DNA of 36,779 nt, taken from contig CAIKZY010000008.1 in assembly GCA_903832025.1 (NCBI GenBank), forward strand, positions 1 through 36,779, in the 5' to 3' direction. The notes under the pieces were generated by a model. The model ran no database searches. It saw nothing but the letters and a program-made list of their open reading frames with translations, and was not told the DNA's origin. The position numbers were made by a program, and so were the translations under genes. Of the stretch, positions 8,179 to 15,716 are shown one piece after another; position 1 is the stretch's first letter; each line of letters opens with the position of its first letter. The DNA comes from an uncultured Actinomycetes bacterium. Its GTDB lineage: Bacteria; Actinomycetota; Actinomycetes; S36-B12.

Positions 8179-9477
8179 TCACCCAAATGGCGGACGATCA
8201 TCGAGCTTGACGCTGGCCTTGCCCGCAGCGCGCCACACCCGTGCAGTCAGATCGGTGTCCTCGTCGGTCACCAGGTTGCCCATGACCCGCAGCGCGATTG
8301 TCATCAGGCTTCGCGAGCGCATGCCCACCGGTCCCAGCGTCGGAAGCAACTTCGGCACCGTGAGCAGTCCGGCGAGTCGACGCGCGATGGAAAATGCCGT
8401 TCCGTACTTGGACGACAGCAGCGGGGCCCAGAGGCGGGCGTAGTCCAATGACGCGTTGGGGACAGTATCGGCAAACAATTGCGCCGCCAGGTGTCCGGTC
8501 TCCAGGCCGTAGTCGATGCCTTCGCCATTGAGGGGATTCACGCACCCGGCCGCATCACCGACCAGCACCCAGTTCGGGCCGGCAACTGTGGATACCGCAC
8601 CGCCCATCGGCAGCATCGCACTCCACACATCACGAACCTGCTCGCCAAGTCCCCAGTCGGTGCGCTGGGTGTCGGCATAGTGCGTGATCAGATGTCGCAG
8701 ATTCACGTCCGCCGGTCGCTTGGACGTGGCCAAGGTGCCCACTCCGATGTTGACGCTGCCATCGGCCAGCGGGAACACCCAGCCGTAGCCGGACAGCAGT
8801 TCCCCGGCTGTGCCACGCAGCTCCAGGTGCGAGGTGATCCACGGATCGTCGCTGCGCGTGGAGTCGACATAGCCACGCGCGGCAACGCCGTACGCGGTGC
8901 TTCGGTGCCAGGTGCGGCCAAGCACGCGACCGAGCTGGCTCTTGACGCCATCGGCGACAATCAGGCGCCGGCAGTTGATGCGCACCGCACCGGCTGCCGT
9001 TGCGAACACCACGGCAGTGACCTGATCGCCGCTGCGCTCGACATCGACGGCCCGATGCCCTTCGACCGCACCGACGCCGGCAGCCAGTGCCACGTTGCGG
9101 ATCTGGTCATCAAGCAGGGTGCGGGGCGCAGCACTGCCGTGGGCGGGCAACGACCCGCCCGGCCAGGGCAGGTATAACTCCTGACCGAACCCACAGGCGC
9201 GAAGCCCCCAGTTGGTCGTTCTGGTGGCAAGCCACGGGCCCACGCCCAACTGATCCAGTTCGGCAATGGCACGTGGTGTCAGTCCGTCACCGCACGGCTT
9301 GTCCCGGGGAAAGGTTTCCGCGTCAGCCAAGATGACGTCCAGCCCGGCCCGGGCACTCCAGGTCGCCGCAGCCGAGCCGGCCGGGCCGGCACCGACCACC
9401 AGCACATCGGTGGACAGGTCGGCGGGCACAACACCGTATTCTCCCCGCGTTTTCAGGGTCTGGCGAATCGGGGCCAC
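8179..9477 (-). CDS. Geranylgeranyl-reductase family FAD-dependent oxidoreductase (MenJ-like)
   Basis: 432 aa from GTG 9477 (AAGGAG 13 nt upstream); GTG 9429 with GGGGAG upstream is an equally possible start. The FAD dinucleotide motif VLVVGAGPAGSAAATWSARAG begins near residue 26, PRDKPCGDGLTPRA is the family signature after the first strand pair, and LVGDAAGCVNPLNGEGIDYG is the second FAD motif. In actinobacteria close relatives reduce one isoprene unit of menaquinone (MenJ) or archaeal-type polyprenyl chains. Menaquinone is the likely substrate, but this is by family only. The gene lies downstream of the AhpD-like pair on the same strand with a 118-nt gap. Confidence 0.82.
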   Translation of the reverse strand: MAPIRQTLKTRGEYGVVPADLSTDVLVVGAGPAGSAAATWSARAGLDVILADAETFPRDKPCGDGLTPRAIAELDQLGVGPWLATRTTNWGLRACGFGQELYLPWPGGSLPAHGSAAPRTLLDDQIRNVALAAGVGAVEGHRAVDVERSGDQVTAVVFATAAGAVRINCRRLIVADGVKSQLGRVLGRTWHRSTAYGVAARGYVDSTRSDDPWITSHLELRGTAGELLSGYGWVFPLADGSVNIGVGTLATSKRPADVNLRHLITHYADTQRTDWGLGEQVRDVWSAMLPMGGAVSTVAGPNWVLVGDAAGCVNPLNGEGIDYGLETGHLAAQLFADTVPNASLDYARLWAPLLSSKYGTAFSIARRLAGLLTVPKLLPTLGPVGMRSRSLMTIALRVMGNLVTDEDTDLTARVWRAAGKASVKLDDRPPFG

Positions 9478-9595
9478 GCCACTGTGGTGGCTCCTTGTGG
9501 GCCCATGAGCGATCGCATGGCCTCAGCCGAAGCTGGCAGGGGTGTATCGCCAGGGTGGCTGCCCGGCGCGCGCTGGCAGGGCACGCAGCGAAGTA

Positions 9596-10204
9596 TCAGA
9601 CCTGATGGGAGCCAGGCCGAACCGGGCTCATCGTTGCCACGGCTCCTGAGGCGGCGAAGGTGAAATATGCCCGACCGTCAGGTCCCAGCGGCACGCGGTC
9701 GGTGCCATCGGTTCCCAGGGCAACGTGGATTTTCTGCGTACTCCACTTGCTGATGTCCACCAGCAGCTCTGCCAACTGCCGATCGGTGTAGTGGCTTCGT
9801 GCCTGGGCAACGAGTTCAGGGTCCACGTTCGCCGGATGCCAGATGAAGGCATCGACGATGCGCAGGGCCACTTTGTGAGCCTCGGAGAAGTCCGCGTCCT
9901 CGAATCGGTCAACGTCTTGAATTCCATCCTCGTCCAGCCCGGATTCCATGGCCGAGATCAGACGCAACGACTGGCAGATCCGGCAGTCGTGCTGGCGGGC
10001 GCATCGACGACGCACCAATTCAGTGGTCACCGCATCCAGGGCATCCATGCGCACCACGGTGTCCTGATACGCCGACAGTGCTCCTGCCAGTTCAGCGCTG
10101 CGGCCGGCTGGCCTGCCGTTGCCATCCACGACCACGCGCGGTCCCCGTGCGGCCGCACCGGTCACCGGTGGCGTATCGGCGCTCAACTGCGCACCGGTGG
10201 ACAC
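9596..10204 (-). CDS. Carboxymuconolactone decarboxylase / AhpD-like protein
   Basis: 202 aa from GTG 10204; internal starts are possible because no clear Shine-Dalgarno is seen. The C-x-x-C pair (Cys74 and Cys77 in HDCRICQSLR) followed by an all-helical region with SEAHKVALRIVDAF and LAELLVDIS is the CMD/AhpD pattern, in which the Cys pair gives peroxidase or disulfide-reductase activity. The N-terminal 40 residues are low in structure. It overlaps the upstream small gene by 22 nt, so the two are likely translated together. Its role here, such as peroxide defence, is inferred from family only. Confidence 0.75.
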   Translation of the reverse strand: MSTGAQLSADTPPVTGAAARGPRVVVDGNGRPAGRSAELAGALSAYQDTVVRMDALDAVTTELVRRRCARQHDCRICQSLRLISAMESGLDEDGIQDVDRFEDADFSEAHKVALRIVDAFIWHPANVDPELVAQARSHYTDRQLAELLVDISKWSTQKIHVALGTDGTDRVPLGPDGRAYFTFAASGAVATMSPVRPGSHQV

Positions 10205-10608
10205 AGCAGGGCCTGGGACATCAGTTCCAGGCGTGTGCGCGCTTCGTAGATGTAACTGGCGGTCACCAGATCGGCCAGAGCACCTTGGGCAAGCAGTGCG
10301 TCAGCGGTCGCAACAGTGTCGTGATCGACATTCGACACGTCCACGAGCATCTGCGCAATGACCGCGGCCACCGCTCGTGATGTCTGCAGGTGCACCTCAT
10401 GCTGGTCGATCGAGGCCACATCGGGGGCAACTTGGGCAGCCATGTTGGGGGCAACGCCCCCGGTAGGGCGCAGTGCGGCATCCACGGTGGCCATCACGAC
10501 CAAGAGCAACGACGGGTCACACACGGCCGCCGCCACCGCCCACGCCGCATCGAGGTCGTCCATGGCCGCTGCTGCGCCGTGCGCGCGCAATTCCTGCAAT
10601 TGGGCCAC
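10183..10608 (-). CDS. Hypothetical helical protein, partner of the AhpD-like protein
   Basis: 141 aa from GTG 10608, predicted mostly alpha-helical with MDDLDAAWAVAAAVCDPSLL near the start and DLVTASYIYEARTRLELMSQAL near the end. The D-x-x-A-A-W-A opening resembles the first helices of AhpD/CMD proteins, but the C-x-x-C pair is missing. It may be an inactive half of a two-gene CMD unit with the overlapping gene downstream. TAGCAT 6 nt before the GTG and no usable Shine-Dalgarno point to a leaderless message. No firm function. Confidence 0.55.
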   Translation of the reverse strand: MAQLQELRAHGAAAAMDDLDAAWAVAAAVCDPSLLLVVMATVDAALRPTGGVAPNMAAQVAPDVASIDQHEVHLQTSRAVAAVIAQMLVDVSNVDHDTVATADALLAQGALADLVTASYIYEARTRLELMSQALLCPPVRS

Positions 10609-10613
10609 GTCCT

Positions 10614-10620
10614 TATGCTA
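10614..10620. promoter_or_regulatory. Shared divergent -10 element (TATGCTA)
   Basis: Read rightward, TATGCT can serve the DinB-like gene. Read leftward, TAGCAT lies exactly 6 nt before GTG 10608. The two start codons are only 24 bp apart. Confidence 0.42.
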
Positions 10621-10632
10621 CGGCACGATGGC

Positions 10633-10950
10633 GTGAACGTGGGGTCCGTGCAGGAGCCGGCAATCACCGGCCGGGTCACTGAGCAGGACATTGCACGTCT
10701 GACTCGATTGCATGCCGCATGCGCGGCGGGGTTTGCCGATGCAGCAGCGCAGGCACCTGCCCAGCTGCGCAAGGGACCACGAGGCGGGGGCCGCGATACC
10801 GAAGCGGTCGTCACTCACGTTCATCAGGTCGAGCACACGTATGCCACCTCGACACGACGCGGCACGTGGCCGATGGCCTACTACCTGCGGCGCTCTGCCT
10901 ATCACTACACCGACCAGCTGTGGGAAATCCAGGACCGCTCCGCCCACTGA
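10633..10950 (+). CDS. Short DinB/YfiT-like hypothetical protein
   Basis: 105 aa from GTG 10633 (ATG 10615 also possible). It carries LRKGPRGGGRDTEAVVTHVHQVEHTYA and then RRGTWPMAYYLRRSAYHYTDQLWEIQDR. I recognise the G-P-R-G-G-G-R-D helix and the final R-R-x-A-x-H-x-x-D-x-x-W-E-I-x-D-R helix from actinobacterial DinB-like proteins of about 150-190 aa. The stretch that normally separates these two helices is very short here, so this is either a compact variant or an internal deletion. No metal-binding His set is obvious. It diverges from the AhpD-like pair; function unknown. Confidence 0.6.
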   Translation: MNVGSVQEPAITGRVTEQDIARLTRLHAACAAGFADAAAQAPAQLRKGPRGGGRDTEAVVTHVHQVEHTYATSTRRGTWPMAYYLRRSAYHYTDQLWEIQDRSAH

Positions 10951-11184
10951 TTTCAACGCATGCAGTCCCGCACGGTCAGTCCGTCACCTGCAGCTCCGTT
11001 CACCACTGCCGCTCCGCATTGCGACCTGCCGGCACGTGCTGTCACCTGCCTGGGCCTCATGCCTGTTGGCTGACCAGGCATCGGCCAGACAGGCCTGCAG
11101 GACGGGTGTGCACGCGGGGTTTTTCGGCGCATACTGGTCAAGAGGCGGCAGGCGGCTGCCCGCAGTTGTCCGAGGAGCACGCCG

Positions 11185-11697
11185 ATGACCGAACAGCAGC
11201 ACTACGACGTCATCACTGTCTATCCCGATGCTGAGTTGCGCTCATACGCACGATGCACCGTTGCTGAGATCACGATGATCGGCTCTGCCGAGCGCGTCGG
11301 CAACTCCGCATTCGGACCACTGGTCCGCTACATCTCCAGCAAGCAGTTGGCGATGACCGCCCCCGTGCTGCAGACCAAGAGCGGGGAGCATGATCAGTGG
11401 ACGGTGAGTTTCGTGCTGCCGGGCGGCAAGCAGTTGACTGACTATCCGATCCCTGACAACGCCGACATCACCTTGCGTGAACTTGCCCCGCATCTGGCGG
11501 TAGCGGCCCGCTGGTCCGGTCGATGGTCATACTCCTCCGTCGAGGAGCGCACAGAGCACCTGCTTGAGGTCATCCAGCAGCACGGACTCGTGCAGGTTGG
11601 AGCCCCGGCGTGGGCTCGATATGACCCGCCCTGGAAGCCCTGGTTTGCCCGAAGGAACGAAGTCTTGATCCCTGTCACCGCGCCTGCGCATGACTAG
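11185..11697 (+). CDS. SOUL-family heme-binding protein
   Basis: 170 aa from ATG 11185 with GAGGAG 8 nt upstream. The sequence follows the SOUL/HBP domain throughout: YDVITVYPDAELRSYA at the start, FGPLVRYISSKQLAMTAPVLQ in the middle, FVLPGGKQ and the ending WARYDPPWKPWFARRNEVLIPV. By family these small beta-barrel proteins bind tetrapyrroles; the bacterial role is not settled. No signal peptide, so cytoplasmic. Its TAG stop shares the CTAG palindrome with the stop of the convergent zinc-ribbon gene. Confidence 0.88.
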   Translation: MTEQQHYDVITVYPDAELRSYARCTVAEITMIGSAERVGNSAFGPLVRYISSKQLAMTAPVLQTKSGEHDQWTVSFVLPGGKQLTDYPIPDNADITLRELAPHLAVAARWSGRWSYSSVEERTEHLLEVIQQHGLVQVGAPAWARYDPPWKPWFARRNEVLIPVTAPAHD

Positions 11698-11813
11698 CGC
11701 GGACAGGTGCACCATTCGTCGTCGCTGAACATGGCCTTGACCTGGTCAATGTGGTCTCCGCAGCCGCTCCACGTCACCTTGCCGCAGGCCTGGCATCGCA
11801 CCGGACTACACAT
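11694..11813 (-). CDS. 39-aa cysteine-rich zinc-ribbon-like protein
   Basis: A very short gene with a strong ribosome binding site: GAGGAGG ends 5 nt before ATG 11813. The protein has six cysteines (2, 7, 10, 18, 35, 37). Pairs in CQAC and CTC, with GCGDH between them, suggest a small treble-clef or ribbon zinc site. The central HIDQVKAMF reads as an amphipathic helix. Similar tiny proteins starting MC-x-P-V-x-C-x-x-C-G-K are common in actinobacterial genomes and remain uncharacterised. The excellent Shine-Dalgarno and regular Cys spacing argue that it is real. Confidence 0.72.
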   Translation of the reverse strand: MCSPVRCQACGKVTWSGCGDHIDQVKAMFSDDEWCTCPR

Positions 11814-11972
11814 ATGGCCTCCTCATGGTGACATCACGACACCGCATGACGCTCGGACTCAATGCTGACACCATCCGCCGTCCTGCATGCACTGCAACCT
11901 GCATTCGCTCAATCTTGGTCACGCATGCCTTGACACGGACGTATCAGGCTGAATCAATGTTCCAGCTGGATT

Positions 11973-12701
11973 CTATTGAACTGCCCATGTGCCGGCCGAC
12001 GTGTAGTACGGCTGGCGCTCGCAGACGAATCCACCGGTGCCCTTGTTCGGCCATTGAGCCCAACTCTCACCCCAGCCGCTGTACTGCGCTGCAGCAATGC
12101 CGGGCCAATTGACCCATTGCGGGGCATTGTCGGCACAGTGGGAGCCCTGAGTACGCACATACCCCTGCATGGGAGCAGTCGGCGCGCCATCAGTGCCCGG
12201 TGCGACACCATTGATCACCGGATATGTCTGAGGGACCGCGGGCGAGGGGTCCTCATATTGGTTGTCGATCTCGGCCAGGATGCTCCCGGTCTGCAATGGG
12301 GCACTGATGCCATCGGTGGCATTGACCGTCACGGTCACCGTGTCGGCCACACCTGCGCTGTAGGCCCCCCAGGAACCCGGGGAACCCGGGGAGGGACCGT
12401 AATACCCAATGTTGCCCGTGTAGGAGCTGTAGTCCAAGAAGCCGTACGCGCTAAAAGTGGGCAGAATTCCGTTGAGATTCTCCAGTTCCCAGTACTGATT
12501 CGGGAAATTCGTTCCGTCATATGTGCACGCGGGTCCAAACGTGAACACGATGGTGTCGCCGGCGCTCACCGGCGCATACACCGGCCCGGTGCACGAGATC
12601 GTCACGTTCACCGTGTTGCCCGTCGCCATCGCAGCCGGGGCAGCAATGACCCCTGCCCCTAGCAGTGCCAGGCAGCTCACCATGACTCCAGTGCGTCGCA
12701 C
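11973..12701 (-). CDS. Exported two-domain protein of unknown family, paralogue A
   Basis: 242 aa from GTG 12701, the only usable start before an in-frame TGA upstream. The signal peptide MRRTGVMVSCLALLGAGVIA likely ends at AMA-TGN (residue 26). Domain 1 has Cys37, SAGDTIVF (46-53) and Cys59, probably an immunoglobulin-like or cupredoxin-like beta sandwich. A long Gly/Ser/Tyr/Pro-rich middle follows. Domain 2 has Cys189 and ends SWAQWPNKGTGGFVCERQPY (Cys227) then a G-T-W-A-V tail. The same two-domain plan occurs in the next two genes. There is no membrane anchor or sorting signal. I do not recognise a named family; the protein is exported and probably has two disulfides. Confidence 0.72.
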   Translation of the reverse strand: MRRTGVMVSCLALLGAGVIAAPAAMATGNTVNVTISCTGPVYAPVSAGDTIVFTFGPACTYDGTNFPNQYWELENLNGILPTFSAYGFLDYSSYTGNIGYYGPSPGSPGSWGAYSAGVADTVTVTVNATDGISAPLQTGSILAEIDNQYEDPSPAVPQTYPVINGVAPGTDGAPTAPMQGYVRTQGSHCADNAPQWVNWPGIAAAQYSGWGESWAQWPNKGTGGFVCERQPYYTSAGTWAVQ

Positions 12702-12812
12702 AGCCGCCCCTGTCGCTCGTCATTCGTCGCCTGCATCTACACCGGCGTGTCCGTTCAGTACTCCCCCGTACTGTAGGTGACACACAAGCAGATGTGCTCA
12801 CTCATGCGCAGC

Positions 12813-12844
12813 GACACCCAGGCCCGACACCCAGGCCCGACACC
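12813..12844. repeat. 13-bp direct repeat, two full copies and a partial third
   Basis: GACACCCAGGCCC occurs at 12813-12825 and 12826-12838, with GACACC following. It lies in the 202-bp spacer between paralogues A and B, in the 5' region of A. It may be a regulator binding array or simple slippage. Confidence 0.6.
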
Positions 12845-12903
12845 AGATCGGGGCATGGTCGTGGCTGAGCAGTTGCGGCCTCAGCACTGTGCGGTGGCAG
12901 ACC

Positions 12904-13476
12904 CTACGCAACGGTCCATCGACCTTGCGCTTGCTCGTAATGCAGGGTGCGCGAGCACACCGGTCCCCCGGCACCGTGATTGATCCATTGCGCCCAGGTC
13001 AATCCCCGGCCACCGCTGACTGAAGTGCCATAGCTGAAGGCAGTATCGACCACTGCAGCGCACGAACCCGCTGGCGGAACGGGAACTTGCTGAAGGATGT
13101 CGGCAGGCACGTTCTGCATCGGAGCCACAATGGTCAAGGTCGGATTCACCGTGCCCGCAATGGTGGTGGCGACGTCGATGGTCCCCGTTCCGATCACGGT
13201 CAGCACCAGTGTCTGAGCGCCATTGAATGTGTTCGAACTTGCGGTGGCGACGCCATTCAGACTCAGTGTGCAGGTATCCGACGCATCTGGGCGTCCAACC
13301 AATGTGATGGTGTCCCCGGGCTGAGCGACGACAGTGGGCACATCAAACCCCCAATCACTGCAGCCAACGCCAACGGTGTCCGGGTTTGCCTGCGCCAACG
13401 TGACCGGCGCAGATGCCAAGACCACCGCTCCGAGCAGCGCTACCGTTGCCATTCGAACCCTTGCGCGCACGTTCAC
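12904..13476 (-). CDS. Exported two-domain protein of unknown family, paralogue B
   Basis: 190 aa from GTG 13476, chosen because AGAGGA lies just upstream and the protein then begins with a clean signal peptide (MNVRARVRMATVALLGAVVL, cleavage near TLA-QAN). A longer frame to 13611 adds Arg-rich residues without homology. Domain 1 has Cys39, AQPGDTITL (47-55) and Cys69. Domain 2 begins after ILQQVPVPPAGSCA (Cys139) and ends TWAQWINHGAGGPVCSR (Cys174) then a G-R-W-T-V tail. It shares the LQQ-V/L-PVP-x-x-GSCA segment with paralogue C and the WAQW-x-N-x-G-x-GG segment with A. Function unknown; exported. Confidence 0.72.
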   Translation of the reverse strand: MNVRARVRMATVALLGAVVLASAPVTLAQANPDTVGVGCSDWGFDVPTVVAQPGDTITLVGRPDASDTCTLSLNGVATASSNTFNGAQTLVLTVIGTGTIDVATTIAGTVNPTLTIVAPMQNVPADILQQVPVPPAGSCAAVVDTAFSYGTSVSGGRGLTWAQWINHGAGGPVCSRTLHYEQAQGRWTVA

Positions 13477-13849
13477 CTCTGTCCTCTCGCATTCAGCACG
13501 CAACTGTCGACATGCTGTGCTCAGCGTAATGAGGATGCGCGATTTCGTGACCACCCTTGGCCCATGTCTTCGTCCACGGATCGATCGGTATGCCAATTCA
13601 CTCCCGGCCACCAGCAGTCACTATTCACCGCATGGGGATGGCTCGCAGCCTGAGGGCACGGTCATGTCATTGGCTCCCAGAGGAAGATTGCGTTCAGCGC
13701 CTCTTGGCGGGTCTCCTGTTGACTTGGAATTGTGATTCCGGTGATGACGTAAATCGCGGTTGCACGCCGCCATCACTCAGGAGGGCGCCTGATCTTGGCA
13801 GACTGCAAGCCGATTCCTCAAACTGAGGTAGTCGTCAGAGAGGAAACTT
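13477..13849. other. Divergent promoter region between paralogues B and C
   Basis: 373 bp without a convincing gene; frames in it lack ribosome binding sites. It must hold both divergent promoters. On the plus strand TTGGCA (13796-13801) is followed 17 nt later by TCAAAC overlapping the inverted repeat CCTCA-AAC-TGAGG (13816-13828), a possible operator at the -10 of paralogue C. Confidence 0.4.
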
Positions 13850-14461
13850 ATGAAGGCTCAAACCAGTCGCAGTCGTCGCCGTATCACCGCAATGGCGATC
13901 ACTGTCTCAGCGCTCGTGGGTGGAGGCCTGCTTTCGGCATCGCCAGCGTTCGCCGCCAATGTCGGCACGTATAGCGTCAACTGCGCAAGCACGAGTTACT
14001 CAGTACAACCTATTAACGCTGCAGTTGGAGACACCGTCACCATCACGAACACAGGTTCGGGCCCGTGCGACGTGCGCGTCTACGGCGCGACCTCCAGCGG
14101 CACTGTGGCTGCTGACGGCTTGGCGGCGGGGGATACAGATACGTTCACGTTCACCGATGTCGGCGTAGATTTCGCGATCGTGGCCGACAACCTCTACCCC
14201 TCAAACAGCTCGACCTACGGAATCGCCCTGGTGGCCACCGTCTCCGCAGATGTGGCCCCGACGGTCTCCGCGGCGGAATACCTCCAGCAGCTTCCTGTAC
14301 CGGCATCAGGCTCGTGTGCTGATGTGAAGGATGCGGATTACGCATGGAACACCGGAGTCACCGGCGGCTGGTCAAAGGCTTGGGGCGACTGGAACCACAA
14401 CTGGGTGTGCAGCCGAGTCCTGACCAACGCCGGCGGAACCTGGCACACCACCAACTCCTAA
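13850..14461 (+). CDS. Exported two-domain protein of unknown family, paralogue C
   Basis: 203 aa from ATG 13850 with GAGAGGA 6 nt upstream. The signal peptide has a strongly basic n-region (RSRRR) and likely ends at AFA-ANV (residue 35). Domain 1: Cys45, AAVGDTVTI (58-66), Cys73. Domain 2: YLQQLPVPASGSCADVKDAD (Cys156) to WGDWNHNWVCSR (Cys187), ending with G-T-W. The G-rich loop before the last Cys is shorter than in A and B. Its own promoter and a strong terminator (14497-14537) make it a single-gene unit diverging from A and B. Function unknown. Confidence 0.74.
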   Translation: MKAQTSRSRRRITAMAITVSALVGGGLLSASPAFAANVGTYSVNCASTSYSVQPINAAVGDTVTITNTGSGPCDVRVYGATSSGTVAADGLAAGDTDTFTFTDVGVDFAIVADNLYPSNSSTYGIALVATVSADVAPTVSAAEYLQQLPVPASGSCADVKDADYAWNTGVTGGWSKAWGDWNHNWVCSRVLTNAGGTWHTTNS

Positions 14462-14496
14462 CCAAGGACAGGCGTGCTTCGAGCGCCTGTTGCCTC

Positions 14497-14537
14497 GGTG
14501 AGCCCCCGATGACAGCAGTCACGGGGGCTCACCTTTT
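14497..14537 (+). terminator. Strong intrinsic terminator of paralogue C
   Basis: GGTGAGCCCCCG (14497-14508) pairs perfectly with CGGGGGCTCACC (14522-14533). TGAC/GTCA extends the stem inward past one bulged A, with an AGCA loop, and TTTT follows. Confidence 0.9.
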
Positions 14538-14670
14538 GGTGTCTGCACGTGTCCTGGCATCCCCTGCCGGTGAAGCAGTCTGAACGCAAACGCTCATCTC
14601 TGACGATGATCTCGTCAGGTCGACGCTGGCCTGAGGATTCGGCTCCATCGGTGTCACCTCGGGCAACCAA

Positions 14671-14710
14671 GAAGGCTCTGCCCTCACTGAAGTGTGAGGG
14701 CAGAGCCTTC
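14671..14710 (-). terminator. Terminator of tRNA-Leu
   Basis: A perfect 17-bp stem (GAAGGCTCTGCCCTCAC and its complement) with a 6-nt loop begins 5 nt beyond the encoded CCA of tRNA-Leu. TTGGTTG follows on the minus strand. Confidence 0.85.
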
Positions 14711-14715
14711 CTGCA

Positions 14716-14802
14716 TGGTGCGCGAGGGGGGAGTTGAACCCCCATGCCCTTTCGGGCACACGGACCTGAACCGTGCGCGTCTGCCTATTCCGCCACTCGC
14801 GC
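14716..14802 (-). tRNA. tRNA-Leu (anticodon CAG)
   Basis: 87 nt including an encoded CCA. The acceptor GCGCGAG pairs with the 3' strand, the anticodon stem-loop is CACGG-TTCAGGT-CCGTG, there is a long variable arm (TGCCCGAAAGGGCA), and the T arm is GGGGG-TTCAACT-CCCCC. A class II tRNA reading CUG codons. Confidence 0.96.
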
Positions 14803-14830
14803 GCGCTGCCTCCTGATTGAAGGCAGCCTC

Positions 14831-14860
14831 AGGCTACAGCAGCCCCCTGCGCCGGAACAA
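14831..14860 (-). promoter_or_regulatory. Possible tRNA-Leu promoter
   Basis: TTGTTC (14860-14855), an 18-nt spacer, then TAGCCT (14836-14831) on the minus strand, about 28 nt before the tRNA 5' end. Confidence 0.38.
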
Positions 14861-14978
14861 TCGAGGCGCCGTGATGGTCCCGGCACCCGGCGTGGTGACA
14901 AACTTCGTCGTGCTGATCGGACGCTGACGACAAGGGTGGACCACGGTGCGGGACCACTGCCTTGGATGATCCAACGGT

Positions 14979-14984
14979 TAGCAT
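14979..14984 (+). promoter_or_regulatory. Possible -10 box of the fhaA operon
   Basis: TAGCAT lies 52 nt before the proposed fhaA ATG, with ACTGCC 17 nt upstream as a weak -35. This is the only fair candidate in the spacer before the six-gene operon. Confidence 0.32.
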
Positions 14985-15036
14985 CGAGTGGGGTGCAACA
15001 TGACGTCTGCCCCCATCGCGCGTGAGTCCGGAGGCA

Positions 15037-15714
15037 ATGGTGGGTCTGCTGGAGCGGTTCGAGGATTCCCTCGACCGACTGGTCAACGGGGCATTTGCCC
15101 GTGCGTTCAAGGCCGAGGTGCAGCCGGTCGAGCTCGCTTCTGCGCTGCAGCGCGAGGTCGACGACCGGGCTGCTGTCATCGATCGAGATCGCACCGTGAT
15201 TCCCAACGTGTTCCTCATCGAATTGTCTGAGCATGACTACAAGCGACTGGCCGTCTTCAAGGATGCACTGCAGACCGAGCTGTGCACCCTGGTCAGCGAA
15301 TATGCCGGGTCCCAGCGCTACACCCTGATGGGCACGGTTGCGGTGAGCCTTGCCCAGGACGGTGACCTGGAGACTGGCATTTTTCGGGTGCGGAGCGAGG
15401 CACGAGCCGAGGTGCGCGGGGCATCCACAAACGCGGTGACCACCACAGCACGCCTGGAAGTCGGGGGCATGTCCTATCCGCTGGTGCGCGCGGTAACCCG
15501 CCTGGGCCGTGGCTCGGATTCAGACATTCGCGTGGAAGATCCCGGCGCCAGTCGCAATCACTGCGAGATCGTCCTGGGTACCCCCGTGATCCTGCGAGAT
15601 CTCAAGAGCACCAACGGCACGATGGTGAATGGTGCGCGAGTGACCGAGGCTGCCCTGGAGGACGGGGCAGCAGTGCAGATCGGCGCGACCGTGCTGGTCT
15701 ATCGGATCGGCTGA
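15037..15714 (+). CDS. fhaA: FhaA: DUF3662 and FHA domain protein
   Basis: 225 aa from ATG 15037; GTG 15022 or GTG 15040 (better spaced from GGAGG) are alternatives. The N-terminal DUF3662 region (MVGLLERFEDSLDRLVNGAF onward, about 1-125) is followed by an FHA domain with LGRGSDSDIRVEDPGASRNH and LRDLKSTNGTMVNG, which hold the Arg, Ser, His and Asn that contact phosphothreonine. M. tuberculosis FhaA (about 527 aa) has a long Gly/Pro/Tyr-rich linker between these domains; here it is almost absent. By family, FhaA binds phosphorylated partners of PknB and helps control peptidoglycan precursor export and cell shape. First gene of the operon; 2 nt to fhaB. Confidence 0.93.
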   Translation: MVGLLERFEDSLDRLVNGAFARAFKAEVQPVELASALQREVDDRAAVIDRDRTVIPNVFLIELSEHDYKRLAVFKDALQTELCTLVSEYAGSQRYTLMGTVAVSLAQDGDLETGIFRVRSEARAEVRGASTNAVTTTARLEVGGMSYPLVRAVTRLGRGSDSDIRVEDPGASRNHCEIVLGTPVILRDLKSTNGTMVNGARVTEAALEDGAAVQIGATVLVYRIG

Positions 15715-15716
15715 TC

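Noticed and set aside
11059-11081. Hairpin ATGCCTG-N9-CAGGCAT as a terminator of the DinB-like gene
   Set aside because: More than 100 nt past the stop, short stem, no T-run; not convincing.
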